Source: Chryseobacterium sp. StRB126
GTDB lineage: Bacteria; Bacteroidota; Bacteroidia; Flavobacteriales; Weeksellaceae
Direction: 5' to 3'
Assembly: GCF_000829375.1 (NCBI RefSeq)
Contig: NZ_AP014624.1
Span: forward strand, 3,100,001 to 3,164,000
Length of the DNA stretch: 64,000 nt
This document shows, one piece after another, positions 18,656 through 28,685 of the stretch (the stretch's first letter is position 1; each line of letters begins with the position of its first letter). The notes under the pieces are model-generated. The model was not told the DNA's origin. It saw only the letters and a list, made by a program, of their open reading frames with translations, and ran no database searches. The translations under genes and the position numbers were made by a program.

Positions 18656-18686
18656 AAAAAAAGTGTAACCAAAGTTACACTTTTTT
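18656..18686 (-). terminator. Rho-independent terminator of atpD-atpC
   Basis: AAAAAGTGTAAC and GTTACACTTTTTT form a 12-bp stem with a CAAA loop, 27 bp after atpC. Strong in either direction. Confidence 0.88.
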
Positions 18687-18712
18687 GAAAATATATTTAG
18701 CTTTTCATTTAA

Positions 18713-18994
18713 TTATTCGCAAAGGATAATTCCTTTGTTATGATTAAATTCCACAACACCGCTTTTGATTGAATATGAAAAAACAGAGTCTTTATCATTT
18801 TCTTTGGTTAGGTTTTTAGCGAAAGCTTCGTTTACAGAATTTGTAAAAAGTTTCACTTTCCCACCAACTAAAGAAGAAACAATTCCTGCGTGGTTTTTCA
18901 TGATGTGGAATTCACCATTTTTTCCAGGCAATAATACTGAGCTTACTTCTCCTTCAAAAACTACGTATTCTGGTGTTAAAATTTTTATATTCAT
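18713..18994 (-). CDS. atpC: ATP synthase F1 epsilon subunit
   Basis: 93 residues. 'MNIKILTPEYVVFEGEVSSVLLPGKNGEFHIMKNHAGIVSSL' is the standard N-terminal beta-sandwich of the epsilon subunit, with the conserved GxFxIxxxHA pattern. The protein stops after the beta domain: the C-terminal helical hairpin that inhibits ATP hydrolysis in the about 138-residue E. coli protein is absent, as is common in Bacteroidetes. It acts in the F1 central stalk at the inner membrane. It lies downstream of atpD, with an 80-bp gap filled by an AT-rich hairpin. Confidence 0.93.
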   Translation of the reverse strand: MNIKILTPEYVVFEGEVSSVLLPGKNGEFHIMKNHAGIVSSLVGGKVKLFTNSVNEAFAKNLTKENDKDSVFSYSIKSGVVEFNHNKGIILCE

Positions 18995-19000
18995 AGAAAC

Positions 19001-19067
19001 AAATTTGAAATTTGATATTTGAAATTTGAAATTACTCGTCGAATCTCAAATTTCAAATCTCAAATTG
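19001..19067. repeat. AT-rich hairpin between atpD and atpC
   Basis: A left arm of repeated AAATTTGAAATTTGA units (19001-19033) is complementary, with few mismatches, to 19041-19067 (GAATCTCAAATTTCAAATC...). There is no T-tail beyond the stem on the transcript strand, so it may act as a partial attenuator or a processing/stability element rather than a full terminator. Confidence 0.65.
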
Positions 19068-19075
19068 TTAATAAT

Positions 19076-20671
<1,596 letters not shown>

Positions 20672-20764
20672 TTAACCCGTGCAACAGTTTATCAATCTCA
20701 CAGCCCTATTTCCCTGAAAAAAATATTGATTCATTGTTATATTGATAGATTGTTACATTATATC

Positions 20765-20772
20765 TATATTTG
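20765..20772 (+). promoter_or_regulatory. Bacteroidetes -7 promoter box of ribF
   Basis: TATATTTG matches TAnnTTTG, with a TTG 20 bp upstream (20742-20744) as a -33 element. Because it lies downstream of the ATG at 20726, it excludes that ATG and supports the TTG start at 20792. Confidence 0.68.
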
Positions 20773-20791
20773 CAGTCAAATTTTTCCCGTT

Positions 20792-21712
20792 TTGAAAGTT
20801 TTCAAGAATTTTAAAGATTATTCCTCTCAAAAGCCTCTAGCACTGTCTTTAGGTATGTTTGACGGGGTACATCTTGGACATAAAAGTATTATCGATGAGC
20901 TCATTAAAGTAGGAACAGACAACAATCTGGAAACTGCTATCCTTACTTTTTGGCCACATCCGAGGTTTGTTTTTAATCCTAATGAAGATTTAAAACTGCT
21001 GAATACCATAGAGGAAAAGCAACAACGTATTGAAAAATATAACATTGATAATCTGTTTCTTAAAGAATTTGATGAAGAGTTCAGAAATCTTACCGGCGAG
21101 GAATTTGTACGTCAGATCCTGATTGATAAACTCAATGTAAAATACCTTATCATAGGATACGATCATTCTTTTGGGAAAAATAAAAGCGGAAATTTTGAAC
21201 TTCTTCAAAAACTTTCTAAAGAGCTTAATTTTGAAGTGGAACAGATGGAAGCCATTAATATTCATGAGAATAACATCAGTTCTACCAAGGTTCGTAATGC
21301 TCTTTTAACAGGGAATATTAAAGAAGCTAATGAAATGTTGGGCTACTCTTACCCTGTTTCCGGAACGGTAGTTCACGGAAAGAAGATCGGAAGAACAATC
21401 GGCTACCCCACTGCTAATATTGATACGGAATCTATTAAACTTTTGCCTAAAAAAGGGGCTTATATTGTGGAAGTAGAAGTAAAAGGCCAGCAATATAAAG
21501 GAATGCTGAGCATCGGAACAAACCCTACAGTAAATGGAGAAAAATTAACAGTTGAAGTCTATATCCTTGATTTTGAAAATGATATTTACGAAGAAAAGAT
21601 CACTGTAAGATTCAGAGACTTCCTTCATGATGAAATCAAGTTTGAAGGATTGGAAAAGCTTATTGAGCGACTTGATGAAGACAAGAGATTAACAGAAGAA
21701 TTTAATTTTTAA
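20792..21712 (+). CDS. ribF: Bifunctional riboflavin kinase / FAD synthetase
   Basis: 306 residues from TTG 20792 (MKVFKNFKDYSSQKPLALSLG...), chosen from the promoter position and the usual family N-terminus. The N-terminal FAD synthetase half has 'LSLGMFDGVHLGHKSII' (nucleotide-binding GxFDGxHxGH), 'IIGYDHSFGKNKSG', and the ISSTKVR signature near 'NNISSTKVRNALLTGNI'. The C-terminal riboflavin kinase half has 'GRTIGYPTANI' and 'GMLSIGTNPTVNG'. It converts riboflavin to FMN and FAD in the cytosol. A single gene with its own promoter and terminator, divergent from atpD. Confidence 0.95.
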   Translation: MKVFKNFKDYSSQKPLALSLGMFDGVHLGHKSIIDELIKVGTDNNLETAILTFWPHPRFVFNPNEDLKLLNTIEEKQQRIEKYNIDNLFLKEFDEEFRNLTGEEFVRQILIDKLNVKYLIIGYDHSFGKNKSGNFELLQKLSKELNFEVEQMEAINIHENNISSTKVRNALLTGNIKEANEMLGYSYPVSGTVVHGKKIGRTIGYPTANIDTESIKLLPKKGAYIVEVEVKGQQYKGMLSIGTNPTVNGEKLTVEVYILDFENDIYEEKITVRFRDFLHDEIKFEGLEKLIERLDEDKRLTEEFNF

Positions 21713-21722
21713 GATATAAAAC

Positions 21723-21753
21723 AAAGGGCTATTCAGTGATGAATAGCCTTTTA
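21723..21753 (+). terminator. Rho-independent terminator of ribF
   Basis: AAAGGGCTATTCA and TGAATAGCCTTTT form a strong stem with a GTGA loop, 11 bp after the ribF stop. Confidence 0.88.
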
Positions 21754-21770
21754 GTTTTCCATTTCAAAAG

Positions 21771-21807
21771 AGAGATTCCGGTCATTCTGAACTTGTCGAA
21801 GAATCTC
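21771..21807. repeat. Short dispersed hairpin repeat
   Basis: GAGATTC ... GAATCTC enclose 'cattctgaacttgtcgaa', a phrase that looks like the dispersed short repeats common in Flavobacteriia. It lies between ribF and a convergent lipoprotein gene. Confidence 0.5.
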
Positions 21808-21816
21808 CTTTATTCT

Positions 21817-22299
21817 TTATTTTAAAACTTTTACGTAGATTTTTTGCGTCTCATTATTTAGTTTCACATTAGGAAATGCTTTATCGTGATCAATAAAAAT
21901 ATCTCCTTTTTCATTGGCTTTTCCATTACCATCAGAATCCCATTCGGTAGCGATATAATATTTTACTCCATTTGTAGGCTTTGGATTGATCTTACTTTCG
22001 GCATCCTCCGGTATTGGCAATTCAATAGTATAAGGGATTGTTTTTACTTCAAACTCATTTTCTGTAATTAATGTTGCCGGTGCGTCCTGCAGACCTTCGC
22101 TCACTCCGTATAAACTTACTTTAAGCTTTGAATTTTTAATTGTAAATGGATCAGTTCCCGTAAATTCTATCTTAAGATTTTCTAACTTCACATTCTCTGT
22201 ACTTTCGGGAGTAACTGTCTGATCTTTTTTCTCAGGCTTATTACAGCTTGATAAAGCTAATGCACCTGCTGTCATGAATAATAAAAGGTGGTTTTTCAT
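21817..22299 (-). CDS. Hypothetical lipoprotein
   Basis: 160 residues. The signal MKNHLLLFMTAGALALSSC ends in a lipobox, with lipidation expected at C19, followed by a charged linker (NKPEKKDQTVTPEST). The mature part is beta-rich and includes 'ATEWDSDGNGKANEKGDIFIDHDKAFPNV', whose D-S-D-G-N-G pattern resembles a calcium-binding loop, but only one copy is seen. Outer or inner membrane anchored. Function unknown. Confidence 0.68.
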   Translation of the reverse strand: MKNHLLLFMTAGALALSSCNKPEKKDQTVTPESTENVKLENLKIEFTGTDPFTIKNSKLKVSLYGVSEGLQDAPATLITENEFEVKTIPYTIELPIPEDAESKINPKPTNGVKYYIATEWDSDGNGKANEKGDIFIDHDKAFPNVKLNNETQKIYVKVLK

Positions 22300-22400
22300 A
22301 TATTCTTATTTTGGTTATTGTAAGTTTAATATTTCACAGGTGTTTGATAACAAAATCCGTACCTGAATATATTTTACTTCAAAATATGAATGGAAAGCCT

Positions 22401-22754
22401 TTAAAAATTATTAATGGTATTCTGAACCTTTTTGGTAAGCGATTTAAATACCAGATCATAGGAATGATCTATCAATTTTAAAATCAGATCTCTTTTTAAG
22501 CCATCCACCGCTACTGAGTTCCAATGGGTTTTGTTCATATGGTAGGCTCCTGTAATCTGAGGATATTGCTCGCGAAGTTCGGCGCTCCATTCCGGATCTG
22601 TTTTAACATTGATGGACAAAGGTTGTCTTTCAAGCCCCATCAGGAGAAACATTTTGGTATCTACCTTTAATACAAGGGTTTCATTGTCAAAAGGAAAACT
22701 TTCCGTAACTGCTTTTTTAGCAAGGCAATAGTCTAATATTTCGTTGGCATCCAT
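22401..22754 (-). CDS. MmcQ/YjbR family protein
   Basis: 117 residues, the full size of the family. 'ILDYCLAKKAVTESFPFDNETLVLKV', 'FLLMGLERQPLSINVKTDP' and 'NKTHWNSVAVDG' match the MmcQ/YjbR fold, a small CyaY-like alpha/beta protein with a proposed DNA-binding face. The biochemical role of the family is not established. Divergent from the NAD(P)-binding gene at 22917. Confidence 0.85.
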   Translation of the reverse strand: MDANEILDYCLAKKAVTESFPFDNETLVLKVDTKMFLLMGLERQPLSINVKTDPEWSAELREQYPQITGAYHMNKTHWNSVAVDGLKRDLILKLIDHSYDLVFKSLTKKVQNTINNF

Positions 22755-22819
22755 AGTTTTTTATGAGTAATGAGTAATATGATTAATAATGGCTGATATA
22801 AGAAATGTTTAATGATAAG

Positions 22820-22864
22820 ATCTTTTATCTTTTATCTTTTATCTTTTATCTTTTATCTTTTATC
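22820..22864 (+). repeat. Heptanucleotide microsatellite (ATCTTTT)6
   Basis: Six perfect ATCTTTT units plus ATC, between two divergent genes and 53 bp upstream of the ATG at 22917. It could alter promoter spacing if it expands or contracts. Confidence 0.9.
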
Positions 22865-22916
22865 CAAATTTAGTAAATTTAAGAAAGAAAATACCATCAC
22901 ATCAAAACCCATTATT

Positions 22917-23576
22917 ATGAAAGCTTTAGTAATTGGTGCTACAGGCGCTACAGGAAAGGATTTAGTCAATCAGTTACTCAATGATAAGGCTTTTGAGGAA
23001 GTTGATATTTTTGTAAGAAAACCTGTTGATATTAAGAATGATAGGCTTAAAGTGCATGTTGTGAATTTTGAAAAGCCTGAAGAATGGAAAGAAATGGTGA
23101 AAGGAGATGTTGCTTTTTCCTGTCTTGGAACTACTTTGAAGGATGCCGGAAGCAAAGACGCCCAGAAAAAAGTAGATTTTGATTACCAATATGAATTTGC
23201 AAAAGCAGCCAAAGAGAATGATGTGGAAGATTATATTCTGGTTTCGGCCTATGGAGCCAATCCAAAGTCTAAGATTTTTTATTCTAAAATGAAAGGAGAA
23301 CTGGAAGAAGCTGTTAAACAGTTACATTTCAACAAAATTACCATTTTTAAACCTGGAATGCTTGAAAGGAAAAATTCTGAAAGAACAGGTGAAGTTCTAG
23401 GCAGCAGAATTATAAAATTTGCCAATAAACTTGGATTATTGGAGAGTCAGAGACCTTTACCTACGGATATTCTGGCAAAGGCTATGATTAATTCTTCTAA
23501 AATTAAAAGCAACGGTTACTCCAGTATCAAGCTTGGGAATATTTTTTGTTTTGCAGAAAAAACAATTGACCAATAA
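22917..23576 (+). CDS. NAD(P)H-binding short-chain oxidoreductase-like protein
   Basis: 219 residues from the ATG at 22917 (MKALVIGATGATGKDLV); a reading from 22812 would translate the microsatellite and is rejected. The GATGATG motif (about 7-13) is the NAD(P)-binding loop of atypical SDRs, followed by 'GDVAFSCLGTTLKDAGS' and the 'LVSAYGANPKSKIFYSKMKGELE' segment with the YxxxK-like Y and K. The closest general type is the HTATIP2/YwnB-like NAD(P)H-binding group. Substrate unknown. Confidence 0.82.
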   Translation: MKALVIGATGATGKDLVNQLLNDKAFEEVDIFVRKPVDIKNDRLKVHVVNFEKPEEWKEMVKGDVAFSCLGTTLKDAGSKDAQKKVDFDYQYEFAKAAKENDVEDYILVSAYGANPKSKIFYSKMKGELEEAVKQLHFNKITIFKPGMLERKNSERTGEVLGSRIIKFANKLGLLESQRPLPTDILAKAMINSSKIKSNGYSSIKLGNIFCFAEKTIDQ

Positions 23577-23585
23577 TTAAAAAAA

Positions 23586-23657
23586 CATCTGTGGAAATCC
23601 GTAGAATCTGTGGAACTATTTATTTCAACCACAGATTTTCGCAGATTTGCACAGATG
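23586..23657. repeat. Large inverted repeat of the 'atctgtggaaatc' dispersed family
   Basis: CATCTGTGGAAATCCGTAG and the following AATCTGTGG (23586-23613) pair with 23629-23657 (CCACAGATTTTCGCAGATTT...). It lies between convergent genes and overlaps the last codons of the TPR gene at 23620-24492. Confidence 0.82.
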
Positions 23658-24492
23658 CTTGACTTTGGCTTGTATTCTCTTTAAAAGTCAGAATCTCATT
23701 TGAGGAGAATTCTTGTTTTATTTTTTTAGCAAGGTCTTCAGGTACCTGTACATCTTTTATTTTCTCATAAGTTTTCCAGGCTTTTTTAATAATTTTTCCA
23801 TCATTCCTGCTCTTTCCAACCTTTATTAGGGTAAGTGCATAAAGGGATAAATACCCTATATCTTTTTTATATGTAGAATATACTTCATCAAAATAAGGCA
23901 ATGCTTCCTCGTAATTTTCTTTAAGACAATTCAACATTCCGTACATATATTTTACATCATCCTTTACTTCTCCAGAGCTTTCATACAATTTTTCAGCCTT
24001 TTTCAAATTATTTAATCCATTGTCAAAATCATTCAAAACAATTGCAGTATTGGCTACACCATAATAGCCTTCCGGACTGTTAGGAAAATATTTTACCATT
24101 TCCTGATACTTTTCTCTTGCCAAATCAGCCCGTTCGGCTCTCATCATTTCAGTAGCTAAATTTTGCTTAAATTCCAGAGATTTATTTTTAGCTAAGCTGT
24201 CTGCTACGTAATAGTAAGCAATAGCTTCTTCATATTTGTCCTGTAATCTGAAAAGATATCCTGCCATAAAATATGCATCACAATAAGTGGAATCCTGGGA
24301 TGCAACTTTCACCATAGTATAACTTGCTTTCTCATAAAGGTTTGGAAACTGCAGTGCTTTGATTACTGCATCAAATTTCTTTTTAGATTCTTCTTTTTTA
24401 GGGGTACAATAGTTGAATTTTCCTGAAAAATAACTTTGTGAAAATCCTTTCACAGAAAGGATCAGTATAAAAATTGTTAATAGTTTTTTCAT
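23620..24492 (-). CDS. Exported TPR protein
   Basis: 290 residues from the ATG at 24492 (MKKLLTIFILILSVKGFSQ, signal peptide). An in-frame extension to 24528 would run through a terminator and is rejected. Repeats such as 'CDAYFMAGYLFRLQDKYEEAIAYYYVADSL' and 'PEGYYGVANTAIVLNDFDNGLNNLKKAEKL' show about five TPR units. It probably works as a periplasmic protein-binding scaffold. Oddity: about the last 12 residues (ASVQICENLWLK) are encoded inside a dispersed inverted repeat, so the original C-terminus may have been replaced. Confidence 0.75.
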   Translation of the reverse strand: MKKLLTIFILILSVKGFSQSYFSGKFNYCTPKKEESKKKFDAVIKALQFPNLYEKASYTMVKVASQDSTYCDAYFMAGYLFRLQDKYEEAIAYYYVADSLAKNKSLEFKQNLATEMMRAERADLAREKYQEMVKYFPNSPEGYYGVANTAIVLNDFDNGLNNLKKAEKLYESSGEVKDDVKYMYGMLNCLKENYEEALPYFDEVYSTYKKDIGYLSLYALTLIKVGKSRNDGKIIKKAWKTYEKIKDVQVPEDLAKKIKQEFSSNEILTFKENTSQSQASVQICENLWLK

Positions 24493-24507
24493 GGTGCAAA
24501 AACAAAA

Positions 24508-24531
24508 AAAGTGGATGCATCCATCCACTTT
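24508..24531 (-). terminator. Rho-independent terminator of the glutathione peroxidase gene
   Basis: AAAGTGGATG and CATCCACTTT pair around a CATC loop, with A/T runs on each side. It is located between the peroxidase stop (24555) and the TPR start (24492). Confidence 0.85.
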
Positions 24532-24554
24532 GTAAAAATATACTTTTTTATTTT

Positions 24555-25130
24555 TTATTTCAAATATTTTGTAATTGACTCACTTGTAGGTTTTGTTGTA
24601 CTTACAAAACTATCAATCAGCTTTCCGTTTTCATCAATCAGGAATTTGGTAAAGTTCCAAAGAATGGTCGTGTTTTTCACACCGTTTAATTCCTGTTCTG
24701 TTAAGTATTTAAAGATAGGAGCAGTATCATCTCCTTTTACAGATACTTTAGCCGCCATTGGGAATGTTACTCCGTAGTTTTTCTGGCAGAATGTTCCGAT
24801 TTCAGCATTGCTTCCTGGCTCCTGTCCTCCAAAGTTATTGGCTGGGAAACCTACAATCACCAATTTGTCTTTGTATTCTTCATATACTTTTTCAAGATCG
24901 GCATACTGAGGAGTAAACCCACATTCTGAAGCGGTATTAACGATCAAAATCTTTTTCCCTTTGAAATCTGCAAAGTTGATTTCCTTTCCGTCAAGGCTTT
25001 CTACTTTAAAATCATATATTGTTTTTCCCATAAGTTCTTTGGTTTTTGCTTGAGAAATCTCAGTTTTTTGATTGGTGCAGCTTTGCAGAAATGCGATAAA
25101 AGAAAGCAGCATTAAAAAAATATTTTTCAT
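24555..25130 (-). CDS. Glutathione peroxidase-family lipoprotein
   Basis: 191 residues. The signal MKNIFLMLLSFIAFLQSC carries a lipobox (C18), so the enzyme is membrane-anchored outside the cytoplasm. The peroxidase domain shows 'NTASECGFTPQYADLE' (peroxidatic Cys, not selenocysteine), 'GFPANNFGGQEPGS' (catalytic Gln) and 'WNFTKFLID' (catalytic Trp). This thiol-peroxidase reduces hydroperoxides, in bacteria usually with thioredoxin-type donors. Same strand as the exported protein at 25168 and the TPR protein, but ended by its own terminator. Confidence 0.92.
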   Translation of the reverse strand: MKNIFLMLLSFIAFLQSCTNQKTEISQAKTKELMGKTIYDFKVESLDGKEINFADFKGKKILIVNTASECGFTPQYADLEKVYEEYKDKLVIVGFPANNFGGQEPGSNAEIGTFCQKNYGVTFPMAAKVSVKGDDTAPIFKYLTEQELNGVKNTTILWNFTKFLIDENGKLIDSFVSTTKPTSESITKYLK

Positions 25131-25167
25131 TTCTTATAAATTTTATGCAGCCTGAACTGCAGATGAA

Positions 25168-25833
25168 TTAAAACTTAAAAATATTAGCAGGGAACACCTT
25201 GTTAATGTCTACTCTGTTAAGCAGCATTACATAATCACCATCTTTTTTAGTGCTTGAAGATTCTATTCTGAAAGGCATGGTAAGGTTTCCTACTTTTTTA
25301 TAATCGGAATATACCAAGGTTTCATCTTTTTTAATTTCCTTCAAAAGCATATAAGTTTTGGCATCAAAATAATACATATTCTTATTTACATTCTTGGTAA
25401 GTTCCACTTTATGACAGTAGATCTCACCTACTTTTTCCTTTCCAAGATATTTGGCATCAAACCCTTTGTTTTCCCAGTCAATAAAATCATTATCAAAACT
25501 TTCCGGTACATACTCCGGATATACCTGAAGTTTATTGGCTGCATAGTTCATTGCATACCCTTTGTTTCCGTCAAAACCTTCAATTGCCGTTTCTTTTCCC
25601 TCGATTACAATGATCGTTTTGGTAAGATTAGGACGCTGCTGGTAAATTTTTATAGGATACTCGTCCTTAACTCCCAGTACCACTTTTCCCTGTAACAATA
25701 CGGAGTTTAAAAGCTTCCAATTGGTTAAACCTCCGGATAATTCAATATTCTTATCTATAATTTCCTTTGCAGTCTGGCCATAATACAGTGAACTTGTAAC
25801 GGTAAAAAGGACTAAGTATATTATTTTTTTCAT
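25168..25833 (-). CDS. Exported LolA-like outer-membrane-associated protein
   Basis: 221 residues. The signal peptide MKKIIYLVLFTVTSSLYYGQ is cleaved before T21. 'TAKEIIDKNIELSGGLTNWKLLNSVLLQGK' and the following antiparallel strands ('KTIIVIEGKETAIEGFDGNKGYAMN', 'CHKVELTKNVNKNMYYFDAKTYMLLKE') match the LolA/outer-membrane lipoprotein-sorting-like fold that Bacteroidetes use in many secreted proteins. It probably binds a lipid or lipoprotein in the periplasm. It lies 37 bp upstream of the glutathione peroxidase gene, likely co-transcribed. Confidence 0.65.
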   Translation of the reverse strand: MKKIIYLVLFTVTSSLYYGQTAKEIIDKNIELSGGLTNWKLLNSVLLQGKVVLGVKDEYPIKIYQQRPNLTKTIIVIEGKETAIEGFDGNKGYAMNYAANKLQVYPEYVPESFDNDFIDWENKGFDAKYLGKEKVGEIYCHKVELTKNVNKNMYYFDAKTYMLLKEIKKDETLVYSDYKKVGNLTMPFRIESSSTKKDGDYVMLLNRVDINKVFPANIFKF

Positions 25834-26001
25834 TTAATTTTATTAAAATAGTTATTTAAAGAAGGGTTAAAAATCATTCCCGGATCTTCTTTAAAACTTA
25901 TTTATCAATTCAAATATAAGGGGAATTGGGATAAAAAGCAAAAGGCTGAGAAAGTATGATTGATATTACATTCTCAAACGATCTTCTTCTGAATTTTTAA
26001 A

Positions 26002-26724
26002 TTAGATCAGTTTCCTTGCTTTTTCGAGATCTTCCGGTGTATCAATGCCTACTCCTACAAAATTGGTTTCTATCATTTTGATTTTCATTCCATATTCAAG
26101 GTAGCGGATGCATTCAATCTTTTCGGATATTTCCAAAGGCTTCATCTCCAATTTTGAAAATTGCAATAAAGCTTCTTTTCTGAATGCATATACTCCAATA
26201 TGCTTAAAATAGGTTACATCATAGGCAACTTCTCTATGGAAAGGTATTGCAGAACGGCTGAAGTAAAGGGCAAAGCCATTATTATCTGTAATTACTTTTA
26301 CGTTATTCGGATTTTCTATTTCTTCTTTTTCCGAGAGTTTTATTTTTAAGGAAGCCAGGGAAATTTGCTGTTGATCATCCTGTTTAAAAACTTCGATTAA
26401 TTGCTTCAAAGGTTCAAGCTTGAGGAATGGTTCATCACCCTGAACATTAATAACAATGTCACAATCTATGTTCTGTACCGCTTCAGCAATACGGTCGCTT
26501 CCTGTTTCATGTTGCCCTGTCATTACAGCTTTACCTCCATTCTTAGTGATTTCATCCAGGATGATTTCAGAATCTGTTGCTACAAATACTTCATCAAACA
26601 GTCCGGTTTCCACTACATTCTGGTAGGTGGTGGTAATAACGGTTTTTTCTCCCAATATCTGCATCAGTTTTCCGGGAAAACGGCTTGCCTCATAACGTGC
26701 AGGGATAACAGCGATTATTTTCAT
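26002..26724 (-). CDS. kdsB: 3-deoxy-manno-octulosonate cytidylyltransferase
   Basis: 240 residues, the usual length. '[20 protein letters not shown]' (about 5-24) is the nucleotide-binding signature, '[13 protein letters not shown]' carries the metal-binding Asp, and 'YFSRSAIPF' and '[15 protein letters not shown]' are family-typical. It activates KDO with CTP to give CMP-KDO for lipopolysaccharide core synthesis, in the cytosol. No other LPS gene is adjacent. Confidence 0.96.
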   Translation of the reverse strand: MKIIAVIPARYEASRFPGKLMQILGEKTVITTTYQNVVETGLFDEVFVATDSEIILDEITKNGGKAVMTGQHETGSDRIAEAVQNIDCDIVINVQGDEPFLKLEPLKQLIEVFKQDDQQQISLASLKIKLSEKEEIENPNNVKVITDNNGFALYFSRSAIPFHREVAYDVTYFKHIGVYAFRKEALLQFSKLEMKPLEISEKIECIRYLEYGMKIKMIETNFVGVGIDTPEDLEKARKLI

Positions 26725-26956
26725 TCAGTACAATATTAATTAAGTCTTTTCAAGCCATCATTTCCAAAAAAGTGAATGATCTGCCTTATTCAGATCAAAA
26801 ATAGTGAAAACTATTTTAGTTTACCCCATAAAATAAGGTATTCTATCCAACTTTAGTTTTAAATTCTTCGATTTTCATACTTGTAAAAAAACAAAATTCC
26901 CACATCTTCAATGAAAATGTGAGAATCGGGTATAGATTTTTAAATGAGTCAATGTA

Positions 26957-27946
26957 TTAAAAGGATAACTTCACCCCTACCATATTATATTCCCATTGGC
27001 GGGATGCCATAAGGTCGAATTTGTATTTTGTTTTTCCTATGGTGCCTTCTGAGGATGTATATCTGCTTTTTGAGATTGTTTTTCCTATAAAATACCCCAT
27101 TAACAAGGCTAACGGATAATCTGAAGCCCAGTGAACTTTACTTTGCATCATTTGAAAGCATAAAGCTCCGGCTAATGTATATCCTACAGGCTTTATCCAT
27201 CGTGAATCAGGATAATTGTCCGCAATAACGGTGATTCCAGCCATAAAGGTTGTTAAGTGGCCGGATGGCATGGCATCATAGTTTGAAGTATATTTACCAA
27301 ATGCTGAAAAACTTGGAAAAGGATTCCACGCACCGCCTTTATTGCCATTTTCTTCTGCTATAAACGGGCTTTCTCTTCCGGTAATCCTTTTGAGGGTTTG
27401 GGTGAAAACTCCTGAAAGAATTAAACTTTCCATTAATCCACTGGCTGTAGCCTGCGCTCTGTAATCATTTTTAATTAAACCATAGGTTCCGAAACCGATT
27501 CCCAGTAATACCAACGTAGATCCGTTTCCAATGAGATATAATGTAGATCCGATATCTTTAGGGATTTTGAAAACACCCCCTACTTTGGTATAATTGTTAT
27601 CTTTATCCATCCCCCATCTTTCTCCCAACTCTCTTGAGTTATCAATTAATTTCTGGTCAAAAGGCAGAAGGATCAAGGTTGAAGCAACAGCACCTCCTAA
27701 GTAGTAGGCATGATCTTTTGCTACAAAATCTTTATTAGTGTCAATAAAATTTCGGGGAAGCTTGGTTACAAAATCCAGCAGTTTAGGTTTTGGATATGTT
27801 CGCACAGAACCGTCTTTTAAAGTGTAAGTCTGCACTTTGGGTAAATCCGGTGCTATAGGTGATAATTCTTTTACCTGCAATGTATCTACCTCCTGCGAAC
27901 ATACCAATATAGACATTGGCAATAGCAAAAATCTCAATTTTTTCAT
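26957..27946 (-). CDS. PAP2-family phosphatase, exported
   Basis: 329 residues from the ATG at 27946 (MKKLRFLLLPMSILVCSQ, signal peptide); the TTG at 27961 is a weaker start. The C-terminal half carries the PAP2 motifs in order: 'KRITGRESPF' (a KxxxxxxRP-like motif with R-E-S-P), 'MPSGHLTTF' and 'SKVHWASDYPLALLMGYFIGK' (H and D of motif 3). These enzymes dephosphorylate lipid phosphates such as phosphatidate, undecaprenyl pyrophosphate or lipid A. The N-terminal 100 residues are unassigned. Substrate not determinable. Confidence 0.82.
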   Translation of the reverse strand: MKKLRFLLLPMSILVCSQEVDTLQVKELSPIAPDLPKVQTYTLKDGSVRTYPKPKLLDFVTKLPRNFIDTNKDFVAKDHAYYLGGAVASTLILLPFDQKLIDNSRELGERWGMDKDNNYTKVGGVFKIPKDIGSTLYLIGNGSTLVLLGIGFGTYGLIKNDYRAQATASGLMESLILSGVFTQTLKRITGRESPFIAEENGNKGGAWNPFPSFSAFGKYTSNYDAMPSGHLTTFMAGITVIADNYPDSRWIKPVGYTLAGALCFQMMQSKVHWASDYPLALLMGYFIGKTISKSRYTSSEGTIGKTKYKFDLMASRQWEYNMVGVKLSF

Positions 27947-28078
27947 CGTTGTTGTTTTCAACCCTGTTTATTCTTAGCTTATAAAAGTCCCAAAGATAAT
28001 TCCTTGTTGACTGTTCTACAAAATGTTTATTTAATTTTTAATTTTTATTTAATTTTTTTATAAAATGAGTGACCTGTC

Positions 28079-28669
28079 TCAGTTTATATAATTGATTAAA
28101 AAAATAATTCCATAGATCCAGAAAATATAGAGAAATGAGTATAGAAAGCCTAATCCAAAGCTTTTTACTATATCTCCTTTACATTTCCCAGAGTTTTTAA
28201 AGACATGACGCAATGCTCGGAAGAAAATCCAATATAACATCGCAACCAGAAATAATATGGCAGACCAAAAAAAAAGTCCAAAAAAGTAAGAAAAAAATAT
28301 CAGAAGAATAGAAAATATAAACCATGCAATAACAGAAAGGATAGCACCTTCTATTCCATCTCCTACAGCAGGTGGATCAAAATCAAAACCATCAATTGCT
28401 GGTGTTTTATCTGTATATTTTTTAAATTTTTCTTTATTTAAAATGTTTCCGACGTTATCTTTTAGTTTCAATCCATAATACAGTCCTAAGCTGATAAACA
28501 AAAAAAGTGCTCCGGCTAAAATAGATGTTGATAAAATTGAGTTTTGAAATAAAGACCGATGAGCGCCTTTTCCTGAAAACCAAACGCTTACAATGACTAA
28601 AATGATAATAGCCAAGGTGGAAAAGCTCAATAATTTTGTTTCAAGGAAATATTTTCTGGGGAGCTTCAT
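28079..28669 (-). CDS. Hypothetical membrane protein
   Basis: 196 residues with about five hydrophobic helices: 'LLSFSTLAIIILVIVSVWF', 'STSILAGALFLFISLGLYYGL', 'AILSVIAWFIFSILLIFFSYFF', 'FFWSAILFLVAMLYWIFF' and 'GLGFLYSFLYIFWIYGIIFLI'. Between helices 2 and 3 is a polar loop with 'KYTDKTPAIDGFDFDPPAVGDGIEG'. No family recognised and no catalytic motif seen. Function unknown. Confidence 0.68.
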   Translation of the reverse strand: MKLPRKYFLETKLLSFSTLAIIILVIVSVWFSGKGAHRSLFQNSILSTSILAGALFLFISLGLYYGLKLKDNVGNILNKEKFKKYTDKTPAIDGFDFDPPAVGDGIEGAILSVIAWFIFSILLIFFSYFFGLFFWSAILFLVAMLYWIFFRALRHVFKNSGKCKGDIVKSFGLGFLYSFLYIFWIYGIIFLINYIN

Positions 28670-28685
28670 GGTTTATAAGGTATTG

